Origin: Myxococcota bacterium
Lineage (GTDB): Bacteria; Myxococcota_A; UBA9160; UBA4427
Direction of reading: 5' to 3'
NCBI GenBank assembly: GCA_029941885.1
Contig: JAPYTP010000035.1
Span: forward strand, 1-39,050
Length of the DNA: 39,050 nucleotides
In this document: positions 16,530 to 24,828 of the stretch, in pieces
Numbering within the stretch: position 1 is the first letter of the stretch
How the letters are laid out: every line of letters begins with the position of its first letter
Program-made: the position numbers and the translations under genes
The notes under the pieces: generated by a model
What the model was told of the DNA's origin: nothing
The model's input: the letters and a program-made list of their open reading frames with translations, nothing else
The model's database searches: none

Positions 16530-17372
16530 TCAGTTGAGAGCCGGCTTCTGACTCGAGAGGGCGTCTCGGCGCAGGCGAATCTGTCGCGCTTCATCACCGT
16601 GGGGAGCGAGTTCGAGGAATCGACTGTAGTCCTCGATGGCCGCGTGCACGCACTCCAACCGTTCGAGGAGCACGCCGCGATCGCGATACTCCTGCGCGGA
16701 ATCCGGTGCGAGGACGACGATCCGGTCGAAACAACCGAGTGCGCCGAGCCCGTCTCCTTGGCGCAGGTAGTTCAGCTTCAGGTTGTTCAGCATTCGCACA
16801 TAGATTTCAATGGCCGTCGCGGGTTGCAGCCATTGTTGATCGAGCTCGGAATGATCCCCGGCAGCGGCGCGCACGCGCTCGGCACATTCATCGAGGCTGA
16901 GGATTCTGCCGAAGAAGGGGTCGACGATGATCTCGCGGTCGGGAACATCCGAGACCCCGACGACCTTCGAGAGGAAATGACCGGGAAAACCGACGCCGTA
17001 GGCCTCGTGTCCGAGCAGCCGAGCGACTTCGACGTAGAGAACCGAAAGCGTGATGGGGAGGCCGCGTCGCCGCGTCAGGACTTCGTCGAGAAAGCTGTTT
17101 CGCGGGTCATCGTATCGTTTCTGGTTTCCGCGGAACTGTTCGAGCTCGAAGAGCGAATGGTTCAGCGCGGAGACTGCGCCGCTCGGTGTGGGGGCGGCAT
17201 CGACCAGTGGGCGGGCACGTTCGGCGAGCTCCGCGAGCGCCTCGAGTCCCCTTGCGATGTCGACTTCCGGGCGCGCCTCCGATGCGAGCACGAGCGCGCC
17301 TTCCGCGAGGCCCAGCTGGCTCTCGGGGAGGGCGGCGAGGGCATGGAATCGGTCGGAGATTTCGCTCTGCAC
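16530..17372 (-). CDS. SirB1-like transglutaminase-fold/TPR protein
   Basis: A 280-aa protein of the SirB1 family. The core reads ALNHSLFELEQFRGN, DDPRNSFLDEVLTRRRGLP and ITLSVLYVEVARLLG, then GFPGHFLSKV and IIVDPFFGRILS, all characteristic of the family. The last 90 residues form two to three TPR-like helices (RMLNNLKLNYLRQGDGLGAL; EYRDRGVLLERLE). The molecular role of SirB1 proteins is poorly defined. The start is the first candidate after the upstream gene, GTG 17372, 13 bp after the peptidase stop and without a good ribosome-binding site. Translation probably depends on the upstream gene. Confidence 0.85.
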   Translation of the reverse strand: MQSEISDRFHALAALPESQLGLAEGALVLASEARPEVDIARGLEALAELAERARPLVDAAPTPSGAVSALNHSLFELEQFRGNQKRYDDPRNSFLDEVLTRRRGLPITLSVLYVEVARLLGHEAYGVGFPGHFLSKVVGVSDVPDREIIVDPFFGRILSLDECAERVRAAAGDHSELDQQWLQPATAIEIYVRMLNNLKLNYLRQGDGLGALGCFDRIVVLAPDSAQEYRDRGVLLERLECVHAAIEDYSRFLELAPHGDEARQIRLRRDALSSQKPALN

Positions 17373-17385
17373 AGAGGGAGCGTAG

Positions 17386-19326
17386 TCAATCTCGAGAGGA
17401 CGGGACCACCTCGAGCTCGATGCGTTCGCCCTCACGAAGAATCGCGATTCGGGTGGGGGTCCCGACCCGGAGCGCTTCGAGCGCGAAGGTGTAGTCGTAG
17501 AGGTTCTCGATCGTGCGGCCGTCCAGCTCGACGATGATGTCGCTGCCGCGCATCCCGGCCTTTTCCGCAGGTCCGGCCGGTGCGACCCCCGACAAACGGA
17601 CGCCCGACACGTCGGTCTGGGAATAGTCCGGCACGGTTCCCAGGAATACGCGAAAGCCGCTTCGCATCTGGCCCGCAGCCGGATCCTTTTGGGCCTGATA
17701 GGCGGGTGCAAACCGGGCACGAGAGAGCTCTTCGGCGATCCGGGCAAAGAGTTCGCCGATCATCGCCGTTCCCTCGAAGTTCAGCAGATCAGGCGTATCC
17801 CGGGGTGTGTGATATTCGGAGTGGGCCCCGGTGAACGCGTTCAGGACGGGCACGCCCTGGGTATAGAAGCTCGTCGCATCCGACGGGATATAACTGTCCT
17901 GTTGGGGAGAGATCGTCAGTTCGAGGGGCGCGCTCGCGCGTTCGAGGACACCCGCCCAATCGGGGCTCGACCCGAGGCCCTGAACGATCAGGTTCTCGCG
18001 TAGGCGACCCACCATGTCGAAGTTCAGATAGGCGACCGGACCCCCTTCGCGGGAGTGGGGGTTCACGTGTTCTTCCACCCAGGCGTGGGAACCGAGGAGC
18101 CCGAGTTCCTCACCGGACCAGGCAGCGAAGACGAAGTCCCGCTCACCGAGTTCCTCGCCGGCGCTTTTTCGGCGCGTGAGGAACTCGGCGATCTCGATGA
18201 GCAGGGCGGTCCCCGAGGCGTTGTCATCCGCTCCGGGATGCATCCCGCCGACGTCGCTACCCGACGCCAGGGAGCCGGAGCCTTCACCGTGGCCGATATG
18301 GTCGAAGTGGGCGCCGAGTACGATCGTCTGCGGGCTCGGGTTGGGTCCGACCTGGAGCCGACCCAGGACGTTCGTCCCCTCCGCCTTGCGCGTCACCAGG
18401 TCGACGCGACCGCCGAGTTCGACGTCGGGGAGCAGACCGGGCCGTTGGAAGTACGAGTCGCCATTCGGGGCAACGGAGAGTTCCGCATCGACGCCGGCCT
18501 GGATCGTCTCGAGCATTTCGCCGCTCTCGCCGAGAATCGACTGCGCGACCGCGTCTCGAATCGAGACGACCGCGATTCGCGTGCCCGCCAGCGATGCGTC
18601 GAATCGGAGGGGGATGAGCTCCTTCTTGAATCGACCGAGGGGTCCGCTCGCGAGCAGGATGCCCCGCGCGCCATGGTCCCGCGCGACCATGGCCTTGTAG
18701 CGGAGGCTCGCGTGGCGCCGCAGCGACTGCCGGCGGTCCGTGTCGAGAGATTGCGGGACGTCGCGGAAGACCAGCACCCATCGATCCTGGACGTCGATCG
18801 CCGAATAGTCGTCGACCCCCTCGTGCCCGTCGCTTTCAGGCACGACCAGGCCATAGCCGGCGAAGACGACCGGGCTTGCCGGGACGGCGCCCGATCGGGA
18901 AAAGCTGAGGGGGCGCCAGTCGCTGTCGACCGCGAGGAAGACCGCATCCTCGCCCCTGCGCGAAATGCGGAGCGTGTTGTCGGGTCCGAGGTCGACACCG
19001 GATGTGAAGTCGAAGCGGTGACGCGAATCGCCTTCGTCACCCGCCGGCTCGAGGCCGATCGAAGCAAAGACGCGCGCGAGATAGTCGACCGCGACGCGCT
19101 CGCCGGCGGTTCCGGCGCGACGTCCCTGGGCTCGGCGGTCGGTGAGCGCCCGGACGTGGGCCTCGAGATCGGCGGCGTTGATCGAGGCGTGGGTCGCGTG
19201 GGGGAGCGGAAGGGGCGCTCCCTCCGGAGCGCCGAGCCCAGCGCATCCACATGATCCCATGAGGGCGAGGATCAAGAGCGCTGCCATCCAGCCCCGCGAG
19301 GAGCATGGGATCGGAGGATTCGACAT
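17386..19326 (-). CDS. M28-family metallopeptidase lipoprotein with PDZ domain
   Basis: A 646-aa exported aminopeptidase-like enzyme. The N terminus is a lipoprotein signal (hydrophobic LLILALM followed by Cys26/Cys28). Next come an insert of the PA type (about 130-280) and the M28 zinc domain. All expected ligands are seen: GAHFDHIGHG, PGADDNASGT, WSGEELGLLGS, NFDMVGR and SEYHTPRDTP. The C-terminal 90 residues form a PDZ domain (SGVAPAGPAEKAGMRGSDII). It likely degrades peptides in the periplasm while anchored to a membrane. ATG 19326 is chosen because it begins the signal peptide. It lies 46 bp after the flavoprotein gene and 13 bp before the SirB1-like gene. Confidence 0.92.
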   Translation of the reverse strand: MSNPPIPCSSRGWMAALLILALMGSCGCAGLGAPEGAPLPLPHATHASINAADLEAHVRALTDRRAQGRRAGTAGERVAVDYLARVFASIGLEPAGDEGDSRHRFDFTSGVDLGPDNTLRISRRGEDAVFLAVDSDWRPLSFSRSGAVPASPVVFAGYGLVVPESDGHEGVDDYSAIDVQDRWVLVFRDVPQSLDTDRRQSLRRHASLRYKAMVARDHGARGILLASGPLGRFKKELIPLRFDASLAGTRIAVVSIRDAVAQSILGESGEMLETIQAGVDAELSVAPNGDSYFQRPGLLPDVELGGRVDLVTRKAEGTNVLGRLQVGPNPSPQTIVLGAHFDHIGHGEGSGSLASGSDVGGMHPGADDNASGTALLIEIAEFLTRRKSAGEELGERDFVFAAWSGEELGLLGSHAWVEEHVNPHSREGGPVAYLNFDMVGRLRENLIVQGLGSSPDWAGVLERASAPLELTISPQQDSYIPSDATSFYTQGVPVLNAFTGAHSEYHTPRDTPDLLNFEGTAMIGELFARIAEELSRARFAPAYQAQKDPAAGQMRSGFRVFLGTVPDYSQTDVSGVRLSGVAPAGPAEKAGMRGSDIIVELDGRTIENLYDYTFALEALRVGTPTRIAILREGERIELEVVPSSRD

Positions 19327-19372
19327 GAGTTTCACGATTCCGTTCGGCCCGACTGCGATCGACAGCGCGCTG

Positions 19373-21511
19373 CTAGAGTTCCAGTGCCGCCCGAAAACCG
19401 TCATGTATCGCACCCTCGAGGTAGCCGACTCCGGTCACGTCGCCGATTTCCTTGATGGGCACCCCCGTACCCTTGAGAGTAGCGGCGACGCCGGGGTTCG
19501 GTCCGAGGCCGATCGCGAGGATCACCGTATCGACCGCGGTCGATCGCGCTTCGCTCTCGCCCTTGCCTACACGAACATCATAGTCGACGGAATCCTCGGT
19601 GATCGACCGGATCTGGGCTCCCGCGACGAGCTCGACGCCGTGTTTCCGAAGGTCATCGAGCACTCGCCAGCGCCTCGGGTGGGCCATCTCGAGTCCGAAT
19701 TTCGGACCCTCTTCCAATATCGTCACCCGCCGACCGCGTTCGGCGAGGAACTCGGCGAGTTCCAGACCGACGAGCCCTCCGCCGACGACGACCACGGCCT
19801 TTCCGACAGGCATATAGGCTCGCGAGGCCTCCCGGAGCCTGCCGGGAGATGTCGTGATTCCCGTCGCGCGTCCCGCCAGAACCGCGATGCGGCCGAGCAG
19901 CGAGAGTTTCTTCGATGCTTCGCCGTCTTCCTGGCCCGTCAGGAGGGCGCGGAGGTCATCGCCATCGAAGACGTGGTCCCGGTCGACTCCGGGCAGGTCG
20001 GGCTTGGCTCGGCTCGCGCCGGCTGCGACGAGGACTTCGTCGGGCGCGATCTCTCGAATCTTCTCGACGGTCGCCTCGGTCTCGAGTCGAATATCGACGC
20101 CGAGTTTTCGAACCTGGCCGACGAGCCAATCGAGCAGGCGCTCATTCGGTTCGTAGACAAGCGATGCGAAGCGCAAGGTTCCACCGAGCTGCGCCGACTT
20201 CTCGAGGAGGACGACGTCATGGCCTCGGAGACGAGCGAGTCGAGCGGCTTCGAGGCCGGAGGGGCCGCCCCCGACGACGACGACGCGTTTGGGCGTCGCG
20301 GAAATCTCTCTCTCGGACGAGCCGAGCGCGCCCTCGCGTGCCGTCATCGGATTGACCGCGCAGCGCACCGCGCGATCGAAGAAGGGTTGGGCGACGCAGG
20401 TATAGCAGTAGATGCAGGGCCGAATGTCTTCGGGTCGTCCCTCGGAAAGCTTCTGGGCGACTTCCGGATCCGCGAGCAACTTGCGGGCCATCGCGATCAC
20501 ATCGGCCTTGCCGTCCCGGATCAGTCGGTCCGCGACGTCGGGCTCGATCCGTCCCACGGCGATCACGGGAATATCGATCCGCGACTTCACCAGCGCGGTT
20601 TCCTCGACATAGGCCGATTCCCGATGCGCAAGGGGGCCTTCCGTGAACGCGACGCCCGAGGTCGCATCGGCGTAGGCGGTGATGTGGATGGCGTCCGCGC
20701 CGGCCTCCGCTGCGAGTTCCGCCGTTCGCGCTGCGTCCTCGGGTGTGATGCCTCCGGGGGTGCGGAATTCGCGACAGTCGAGCCGGGCCCAGATCGGGAA
20801 GTCGGCCCCGGCCCGCTGCTTGGCTGCCTGGATCACTTCGCATAACAATCGGGCGCGATTCTCGCGACTTCCTCCGTACTCGTCCTCTCGAAAATTCCAG
20901 GCGGGGGAGAGAAATTCCGAAAGCAGATAGCCATGGGCCGAATGGAGTTCGACGGCGTCGAAGCCCGCGCGCCGTGCGCGCTCCGCCGCGCCCGCGAAAG
21001 CGTCGATCACCCAGGCGATATCCTCCGCGTCCGCCTCTTTGACCGTGGCCCTCTCGCCGCCCGTCGCGGCCATCAGCCAGCCGATCTCCTCGCGCGACAG
21101 GTCGTTCGCCATGTCCATCGCGCCCTTGAAGCGCGGCATGGAGGGCATGAGGACGGGGCGTCCCTGCTTCGTGTCGAGCCGCGACTGTTTACCGTGATGG
21201 ACCATCTGAAGAGCGATCTTCGCTCCGTGGCGATGGACTCGATCCGTCAATTCCTGCAGGCCCGGCAGGTAGTCGTCGTTCGAGACGGCGAGCTGCCGCT
21301 GGGCGTTGGCACCGCGGGGGTAGGCGACCGCCGCGACTTCAGTGATGATCAGCCCGACGCCGCCGCGCGCGCGCTCTTCGTAGTAGGCGATGATCGGTTC
21401 GCGCGCGTGACCCTCTTCCTCGGCGATCTCGACGCCCATCGCGCTCATCGCGATCCGATTGCGTAGTTGCATTCCGCCGATCGTGATGGGCGAGGTCAGA
21501 TGTTCGTACAT
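19373..21511 (-). CDS. Old-Yellow-Enzyme / 2,4-dienoyl-CoA-reductase-like flavoprotein
   Basis: A 712-aa three-part enzyme. It has an FMN TIM barrel (1-370; LQMVHHGKQSR, ELHSAHGYLLSEFLSP, DEYGGSRENR), a [4Fe-4S] cluster with CxxCxxC-x11-C spacing (CIYCYTC to RCAVNP), and a C-terminal FAD/NAD(P)H module with GGGPSGLEAA and GGGLVGLEL. The layout matches 2,4-dienoyl-CoA reductase and trimethylamine dehydrogenase; the Cys spacing is the latter's. It would reduce an activated C=C bond or demethylate an amine. ATG 21511 is supported by GGGAGG 4 bases upstream; the open frame extends 75 low-quality codons further. It is the first gene of a three-gene operon and divergent from an SDR gene. Confidence 0.9.
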   Translation of the reverse strand: MYEHLTSPITIGGMQLRNRIAMSAMGVEIAEEEGHAREPIIAYYEERARGGVGLIITEVAAVAYPRGANAQRQLAVSNDDYLPGLQELTDRVHRHGAKIALQMVHHGKQSRLDTKQGRPVLMPSMPRFKGAMDMANDLSREEIGWLMAATGGERATVKEADAEDIAWVIDAFAGAAERARRAGFDAVELHSAHGYLLSEFLSPAWNFREDEYGGSRENRARLLCEVIQAAKQRAGADFPIWARLDCREFRTPGGITPEDAARTAELAAEAGADAIHITAYADATSGVAFTEGPLAHRESAYVEETALVKSRIDIPVIAVGRIEPDVADRLIRDGKADVIAMARKLLADPEVAQKLSEGRPEDIRPCIYCYTCVAQPFFDRAVRCAVNPMTAREGALGSSEREISATPKRVVVVGGGPSGLEAARLARLRGHDVVLLEKSAQLGGTLRFASLVYEPNERLLDWLVGQVRKLGVDIRLETEATVEKIREIAPDEVLVAAGASRAKPDLPGVDRDHVFDGDDLRALLTGQEDGEASKKLSLLGRIAVLAGRATGITTSPGRLREASRAYMPVGKAVVVVGGGLVGLELAEFLAERGRRVTILEEGPKFGLEMAHPRRWRVLDDLRKHGVELVAGAQIRSITEDSVDYDVRVGKGESEARSTAVDTVILAIGLGPNPGVAATLKGTGVPIKEIGDVTGVGYLEGAIHDGFRAALEL

Positions 21512-21623
21512 GGGGCCTCCCGGTTGCGGGTCGAAGATAGGGAAAGAAGCCACTGTGCGCGGAGGCGGGACAGCGGGGCGCCGCGTAGACTGTGTGAGAC
21601 AGGTTCGTCGAAGGGGAAACGCC

Positions 21624-22388
21624 GTGGGCAAGCTGGACGGCAGGACTGCGCTCGTGACCGGGGCCGGACGCGGCATCGGGCGGGGTGTGGCGCTGGCGAT
21701 GGCGGCGGAGGGCGCTGCCGTCGGGCTGGTGGACATCGATCCGGATAGCGTGAAAGAGACGGCGGGGCTGGTCGAAGAGGCGGGTTCCCGCGCGCTTGCG
21801 GTGCAGGGCGATGTCGCTCGTCGAGCCGATTGTCAGGCGGCGATCGACCGGACCGTGGAGGCTTTCGGGGGCCTCGATATCCTGGTGAACAACGCTGCCT
21901 GGACACCGACACCTGGCCTGCGTCTGCTCGAGTTCGACGATGCGACCTTCGGCCGGGTCCTCGAGACGAATCTCTGGTCGACTTTTTTCTGCATGCAGAT
22001 CGCTCATTCGCATTTCGTCGCCCGCGGTGGCGGTGCCATCATCAATTTCGCGAGCGCTTCGGGGACGATCGGCAACGAGGCCCAGGGTGCCTACGCGGCC
22101 GCGAAAGAGGGGATTCGCGGCTTGTCCCGAACGGCCTCGCGGGAGTGGGGGCCCGACGGCATTCGCGTCAACATCGTGTGTCCCTTCGCGAACTCCCCGG
22201 GCATGCTCGATTGGGCGCAGCTCGACCCGGAGAGCCACGCCGCGGCGATCCAGCAGATCCCGCTTCGGCGCGTGGGTGATTGTCGGGACGATGTCGGGCG
22301 GGTCTGCGTGTTCCTCGCGAGTGACGATGCGTCCTACGTGACGGGCCAGACCATGTGGGTCGACGGCGGGTCGGGTTCGGTTCGTTAG
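21624..22388 (+). CDS. SDR family dehydrogenase, FabG-like
   Basis: A classical short-chain dehydrogenase of 254 aa. It has TGAGRGIG (12-19), NNAA (89-92), and catalytic Ser144/Ser146, Tyr157 and Lys161 (GAYAAAKEG). It ends with the FabG-like TGQTMWVDGGSGSVR. It reduces or oxidises a carbonyl/alcohol pair. GTG 21624 is the start at the family N terminus, with a weak AAGGGG site upstream. It is divergent from the OYE-like gene across a 112-bp shared promoter region, which suggests co-regulation; the two could act on one unsaturated ketone or CoA ester. Substrate unknown. Confidence 0.92.
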   Translation: MGKLDGRTALVTGAGRGIGRGVALAMAAEGAAVGLVDIDPDSVKETAGLVEEAGSRALAVQGDVARRADCQAAIDRTVEAFGGLDILVNNAAWTPTPGLRLLEFDDATFGRVLETNLWSTFFCMQIAHSHFVARGGGAIINFASASGTIGNEAQGAYAAAKEGIRGLSRTASREWGPDGIRVNIVCPFANSPGMLDWAQLDPESHAAAIQQIPLRRVGDCRDDVGRVCVFLASDDASYVTGQTMWVDGGSGSVR

Positions 22389-22421
22389 TCGATTCGATGT
22401 GAAGGCCGCCGTCCCCAGCGC

Positions 22422-22985
22422 TCAGGCCCGAGAAATCTCGACGGGGACTCCATTCAAGACGCTCGTACCCGAGGGAACGTCGACCCGAAGATCGTCGATG
22501 ACGAGATTGACGTTCACGCCGGGTCGGCGGGTGGTCACCGGGAACTCGCCCCGGGAAGGTCGTGACCCCATCCGTGGGGCAAGCGGACGACGCCCGGTGC
22601 CATTGTGTCGGTCACCTCGACGGGCGCGACGGTGAGGCCGTTCTCGATGCGCGCAGCCGCGCGGCGCTGATCGAGGCGATCGAGTTCGATCTCGCCGAGT
22701 TCGCCCCGAGCTACCGCGACAGCCGCGCGGGTCTGCACCTCCTGCTCCGAATCCCAGCGCTGCCCGCTTCGACGACTCGAGCCCGGGTACAGGAAGGGCG
22801 TGCGCAGGGTCTGGGCCTCTATTCGGCGGCGCCCTGCTATCTCGCTGGCGCGCCTGCCGGCGACCGGCCCGCAGTCGAACTCGTGATGGGATTGGCTCGG
22901 CGCGAGCCGGACGAGATCCGCTGCGGGATTGCGCAGCTGCGCGAGCTGCTCGCGGGTCATGCCGATCGCCTTCCCGGCGCTTCAT
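22422..22985 (-). pseudogene. frameshifted C-terminal relic of a molybdopterin oxidoreductase
   Basis: Two minus-strand frames together spell the last part of a molybdopterin oxidoreductase. One frame reads VEVTDTMAPGVVRLPHGWGH. After a shift near 22540-22556 the other frame reads RPGVNVNLVIDDLRVDVPSG, then NGVPVEI, and stops at 22422. The same stretches occur in the intact molybdoenzyme at 27798-30020 (EVSDEMMPGVVSLPHGFGH; QPGVNANVLTDDLPLDVPSG; NGIPVEI). Upstream of about 22690 the homology fades, although an ATG at 22985 with a strong GGAGG site survives. The catalytic domains and Fe-S cysteines are absent, so the relic cannot be functional. It is probably the leftover of a duplicated or older gene. 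Homology of the last 80 codons is clear; the 5' limit is uncertain. Confidence 0.7.
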
Positions 22986-23033
22986 AGGGCCCCTCCTCTC
23001 GATTTCCGCGCGTCCCAATGCAGGAATCACACG

Positions 23034-23092
23034 ACAGTGTCGCCGCGGAAGTGTCGTGTTCGGCCGACACTTCCCGGAGGCGGCGACGCTGT
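23034..23092. repeat. long imperfect hairpin (23-bp stem)
   Basis: The left arm 23034-23056 pairs with 23065-23092 around an 8-base loop. Ten bp are perfect (GGAAGTGTCG/CGACACTTCC). A 5-base bulge (23075-23079) follows, then eight more perfect bp (GTCGCCGC/GCGGCGAC), then five more including one T-G wobble. It ends 59 bp before the start of the small membrane protein. No T run follows, so a simple terminator is unlikely. It could be a structured 5' leader, an operator array (GTGTCG or its inverse occurs three times here) or a REP-like element. Confidence 0.75.
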
Positions 23093-23151
23093 GCTCGCGA
23101 AGAGTCGGCACGCAGGTTGCTCTATGGGAATGCCAAGGAGGCCGAAGCAAT

Positions 23152-23406
23152 ATGCGCGACGAGTTCGATTCGTGGAATGAGGTGGGTGAGGTACGCGTCC
23201 GACGCCTACCGAGCGCGGGGATCGCAGCGGTCCTGGCGATTCTGCTCCCTGGGCTCGGCCACGTGTACGCGGGCCGCCTGTTGGCCGGCGCGGGCTGGTT
23301 CCTCGCGATCAGCTTCGGCTATTGGGCGATCCTGGTGCCCGGACTGCTCCTGCACGCCATCAGCGTGTGGACCGCCTACCGAATCGCGGAAGAGACCGGC
23401 GGATAG
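23152..23406 (+). CDS. small TM2-like membrane protein
   Basis: An 84-aa protein with a polar N terminus (MRDEFDSWNEVGEVRVRR) and two hydrophobic helices. The first contains LLPGLGHVYAGRLLAGAGWF, resembling the PGLGqxYxG motif of TM2-domain and related small membrane proteins. Start ATG 23152 is supported by AAGGAGG about 12 bases upstream. It has a likely transcription stop directly after it. Function unknown; it sits alone between a gene relic and DAHP synthase. Confidence 0.75.
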   Translation: MRDEFDSWNEVGEVRVRRLPSAGIAAVLAILLPGLGHVYAGRLLAGAGWFLAISFGYWAILVPGLLLHAISVWTAYRIAEETGG

Positions 23407-23411
23407 CGGAA

Positions 23412-23433
23412 AAACCCGTGATCACGCGGGTTT
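23412..23433 (+). terminator. terminator-like hairpin
   Basis: AAACCCG (23412-23418) and CGGGTTT (23427-23433) form a 7-bp stem around TGATCACG, 5 bp after the stop of the small membrane protein. There is only a short T stretch at the 3' side, so it would be a weak intrinsic terminator. Confidence 0.45.
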
Positions 23434-23449
23434 AGCGGTGCCCATGGGG

Positions 23450-23478
23450 TTGTCGGCCCCTGTCGCCGTCGGTATACA
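23450..23478 (+). promoter_or_regulatory. candidate promoter of DAHP synthase
   Basis: TTGTCG (23450-23455) and TATACA (23473-23478) are separated by 17 bp, each a 4/6 match to sigma-70 hexamers. Transcription would begin near 23485, leaving a leader of about 145 bases. The leader contains a 12-bp tandem repeat (GGTTCGCCCG at 23523 and 23535). No Trp-, Phe- or Tyr-rich leader peptide is visible. Confidence 0.4.
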
Positions 23479-23630
23479 ACCTCGTCCGGGTCGACGCGTC
23501 CGGGCAGCCCGTCGATCGCGGCGGTTCGCCCGCTGGTTCGCCCGTCGGCATCTAGATTGCGACCGCCAGTCCACGCTCCGGAGCTGCCACACGGCTCGCG
23601 GACGGCGATCGTGGGGACGAGGTTCGCGCG

Positions 23631-24698
23631 ATGATTCACGAGATCGATGACGTTCGCATTCAGAACATCCGCCCGCTGATGGCGCCCGAGATCCTGCTCG
23701 AGGATCTCCCCGTCAGCGAACAGCAGAACGAAACCATCTTCGGAGGGCGGAGGGAGATCGAGCGGATCATTGCGAACGAGGACGATCGGCTCGTCCTCGT
23801 CGTGGGTCCGTGCTCGATCCACGACCCCGACGCGGGGATGGAATACGCCCGCCGGCTCGCTCCACTGCGTGAGCGCTATCGCGAGCATCTCTGCATCGTC
23901 ATGCGGGTCTATTTCGAGAAACCTCGAACGACGGTCGGCTGGAAGGGACTGATCAACGATCCCCACCTCGACGGGAGCTTCTCGATCCGCGAAGGCCTGC
24001 AAAAGGCGCGCGGCTTTCTACTCGATGTCACGGCGCTAGGCCTTCCGACGGGCAGCGAGTTTCTCGATCCCATCATGCCGCAATTCTACGCTGACCTCGT
24101 TTCCTGGGGAGCGATCGGCGCGCGGACCAGCGAGAGTCAGGTGCACCGAGAGCTCGCGTCCGGGCTGTCGATGCCCGTCGGCTTCAAGAACGGGACCTAC
24201 GGTACGGTGCAGATGGCGATCGACGCGATCGGCGCTGCCGCCGGGGAACACCATTTTCTTTCGGTCACGAAGCAGGGCATCGCCGGCATTGTCGCCACCA
24301 AGGGCAATCCCTTCTGCCACGTCATCCTGCGCGGTGGCACGCGAGGTCCGAACTACGACCCCGATTCGATCGAACAAGTCGAGTCTCAGCTCGTCGATGC
24401 TGGCTTGCCGACCCGGATCATGGTCGACTGCAGCCATGCCAATAGCGGCAAGGATCACGAGAAACAGCCCGCAGTGGCCGAATCCCTGGCGAATCAGGTC
24501 GCGGACGGAAACGACGCGATCTTCGGAATGATGATGGAGAGCTTCCTGCTCGACGGGAACCAGAAGCATTCGCAGTCACAGGGTAGCGAGGGGCTCGTGT
24601 ACGGTCAGAGCATCACGGACAAGTGCATGAGCTGGGAACGGGCGGAGCCGCTCTTCGATACCCTGGCGGAGGCCGTGCGCAAGCGACGAAAACGTTAG
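23631..24698 (+). CDS. aroG: class I DAHP synthase (3-deoxy-7-phosphoheptulonate synthase)
   Basis: The first enzyme of the shikimate pathway, 355 aa. It condenses phosphoenolpyruvate with erythrose 4-phosphate to enter aromatic amino-acid synthesis. Class I (AroG/F/H) marks are clear: LVVGPCSIHDP (about 56-66), GARTSESQVHRELASGLS, PVGFKNGT and MVDCSHANSGK, with the metal-binding Cys, His, Glu and Asp in place. Length equals E. coli AroG. ATG 23631 has no strong ribosome-binding site. The N-terminal arm that carries feedback control in this class is present (EIDDVRIQNIRPLMAPEIL), but which aromatic amino acid inhibits it cannot be told reliably. Whether it is AroG, AroF or AroH is a naming choice. 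Confidence 0.93.
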   Translation: MIHEIDDVRIQNIRPLMAPEILLEDLPVSEQQNETIFGGRREIERIIANEDDRLVLVVGPCSIHDPDAGMEYARRLAPLRERYREHLCIVMRVYFEKPRTTVGWKGLINDPHLDGSFSIREGLQKARGFLLDVTALGLPTGSEFLDPIMPQFYADLVSWGAIGARTSESQVHRELASGLSMPVGFKNGTYGTVQMAIDAIGAAAGEHHFLSVTKQGIAGIVATKGNPFCHVILRGGTRGPNYDPDSIEQVESQLVDAGLPTRIMVDCSHANSGKDHEKQPAVAESLANQVADGNDAIFGMMMESFLLDGNQKHSQSQGSEGLVYGQSITDKCMSWERAEPLFDTLAEAVRKRRKR

Positions 24699-24828
24699 GT
24701 CGAGGAACGGTGGGCTCGCCGATTCGATCGTTGAGGTCGGGTGGGCGAGAAAGAAGAGCGCAGGGCGAGGCTGGCAGGGTCAGAATCAATCGGGCTCCGA
24801 TTCCGGGAGTCGAATTGGAGGGTAAATC

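Noticed and set aside
19142-20845. 567-codon plus-strand open frame
   Set aside because: It is antisense to the peptidase and OYE-like genes, whose motifs are unmistakable. High G+C keeps the opposite strand open.
22562-22987. 141-codon plus-strand open frame opposite the molybdoenzyme relic
   Set aside because: It has no ribosome-binding site and no recognisable family, and the minus strand shows clear homology over the same bases. It is probably a shadow.
24788-24802. AATCGG-GCT-CCGATT palindrome upstream of the crotonase gene
   Set aside because: Chance level for this arm length; no promoter fits around it.
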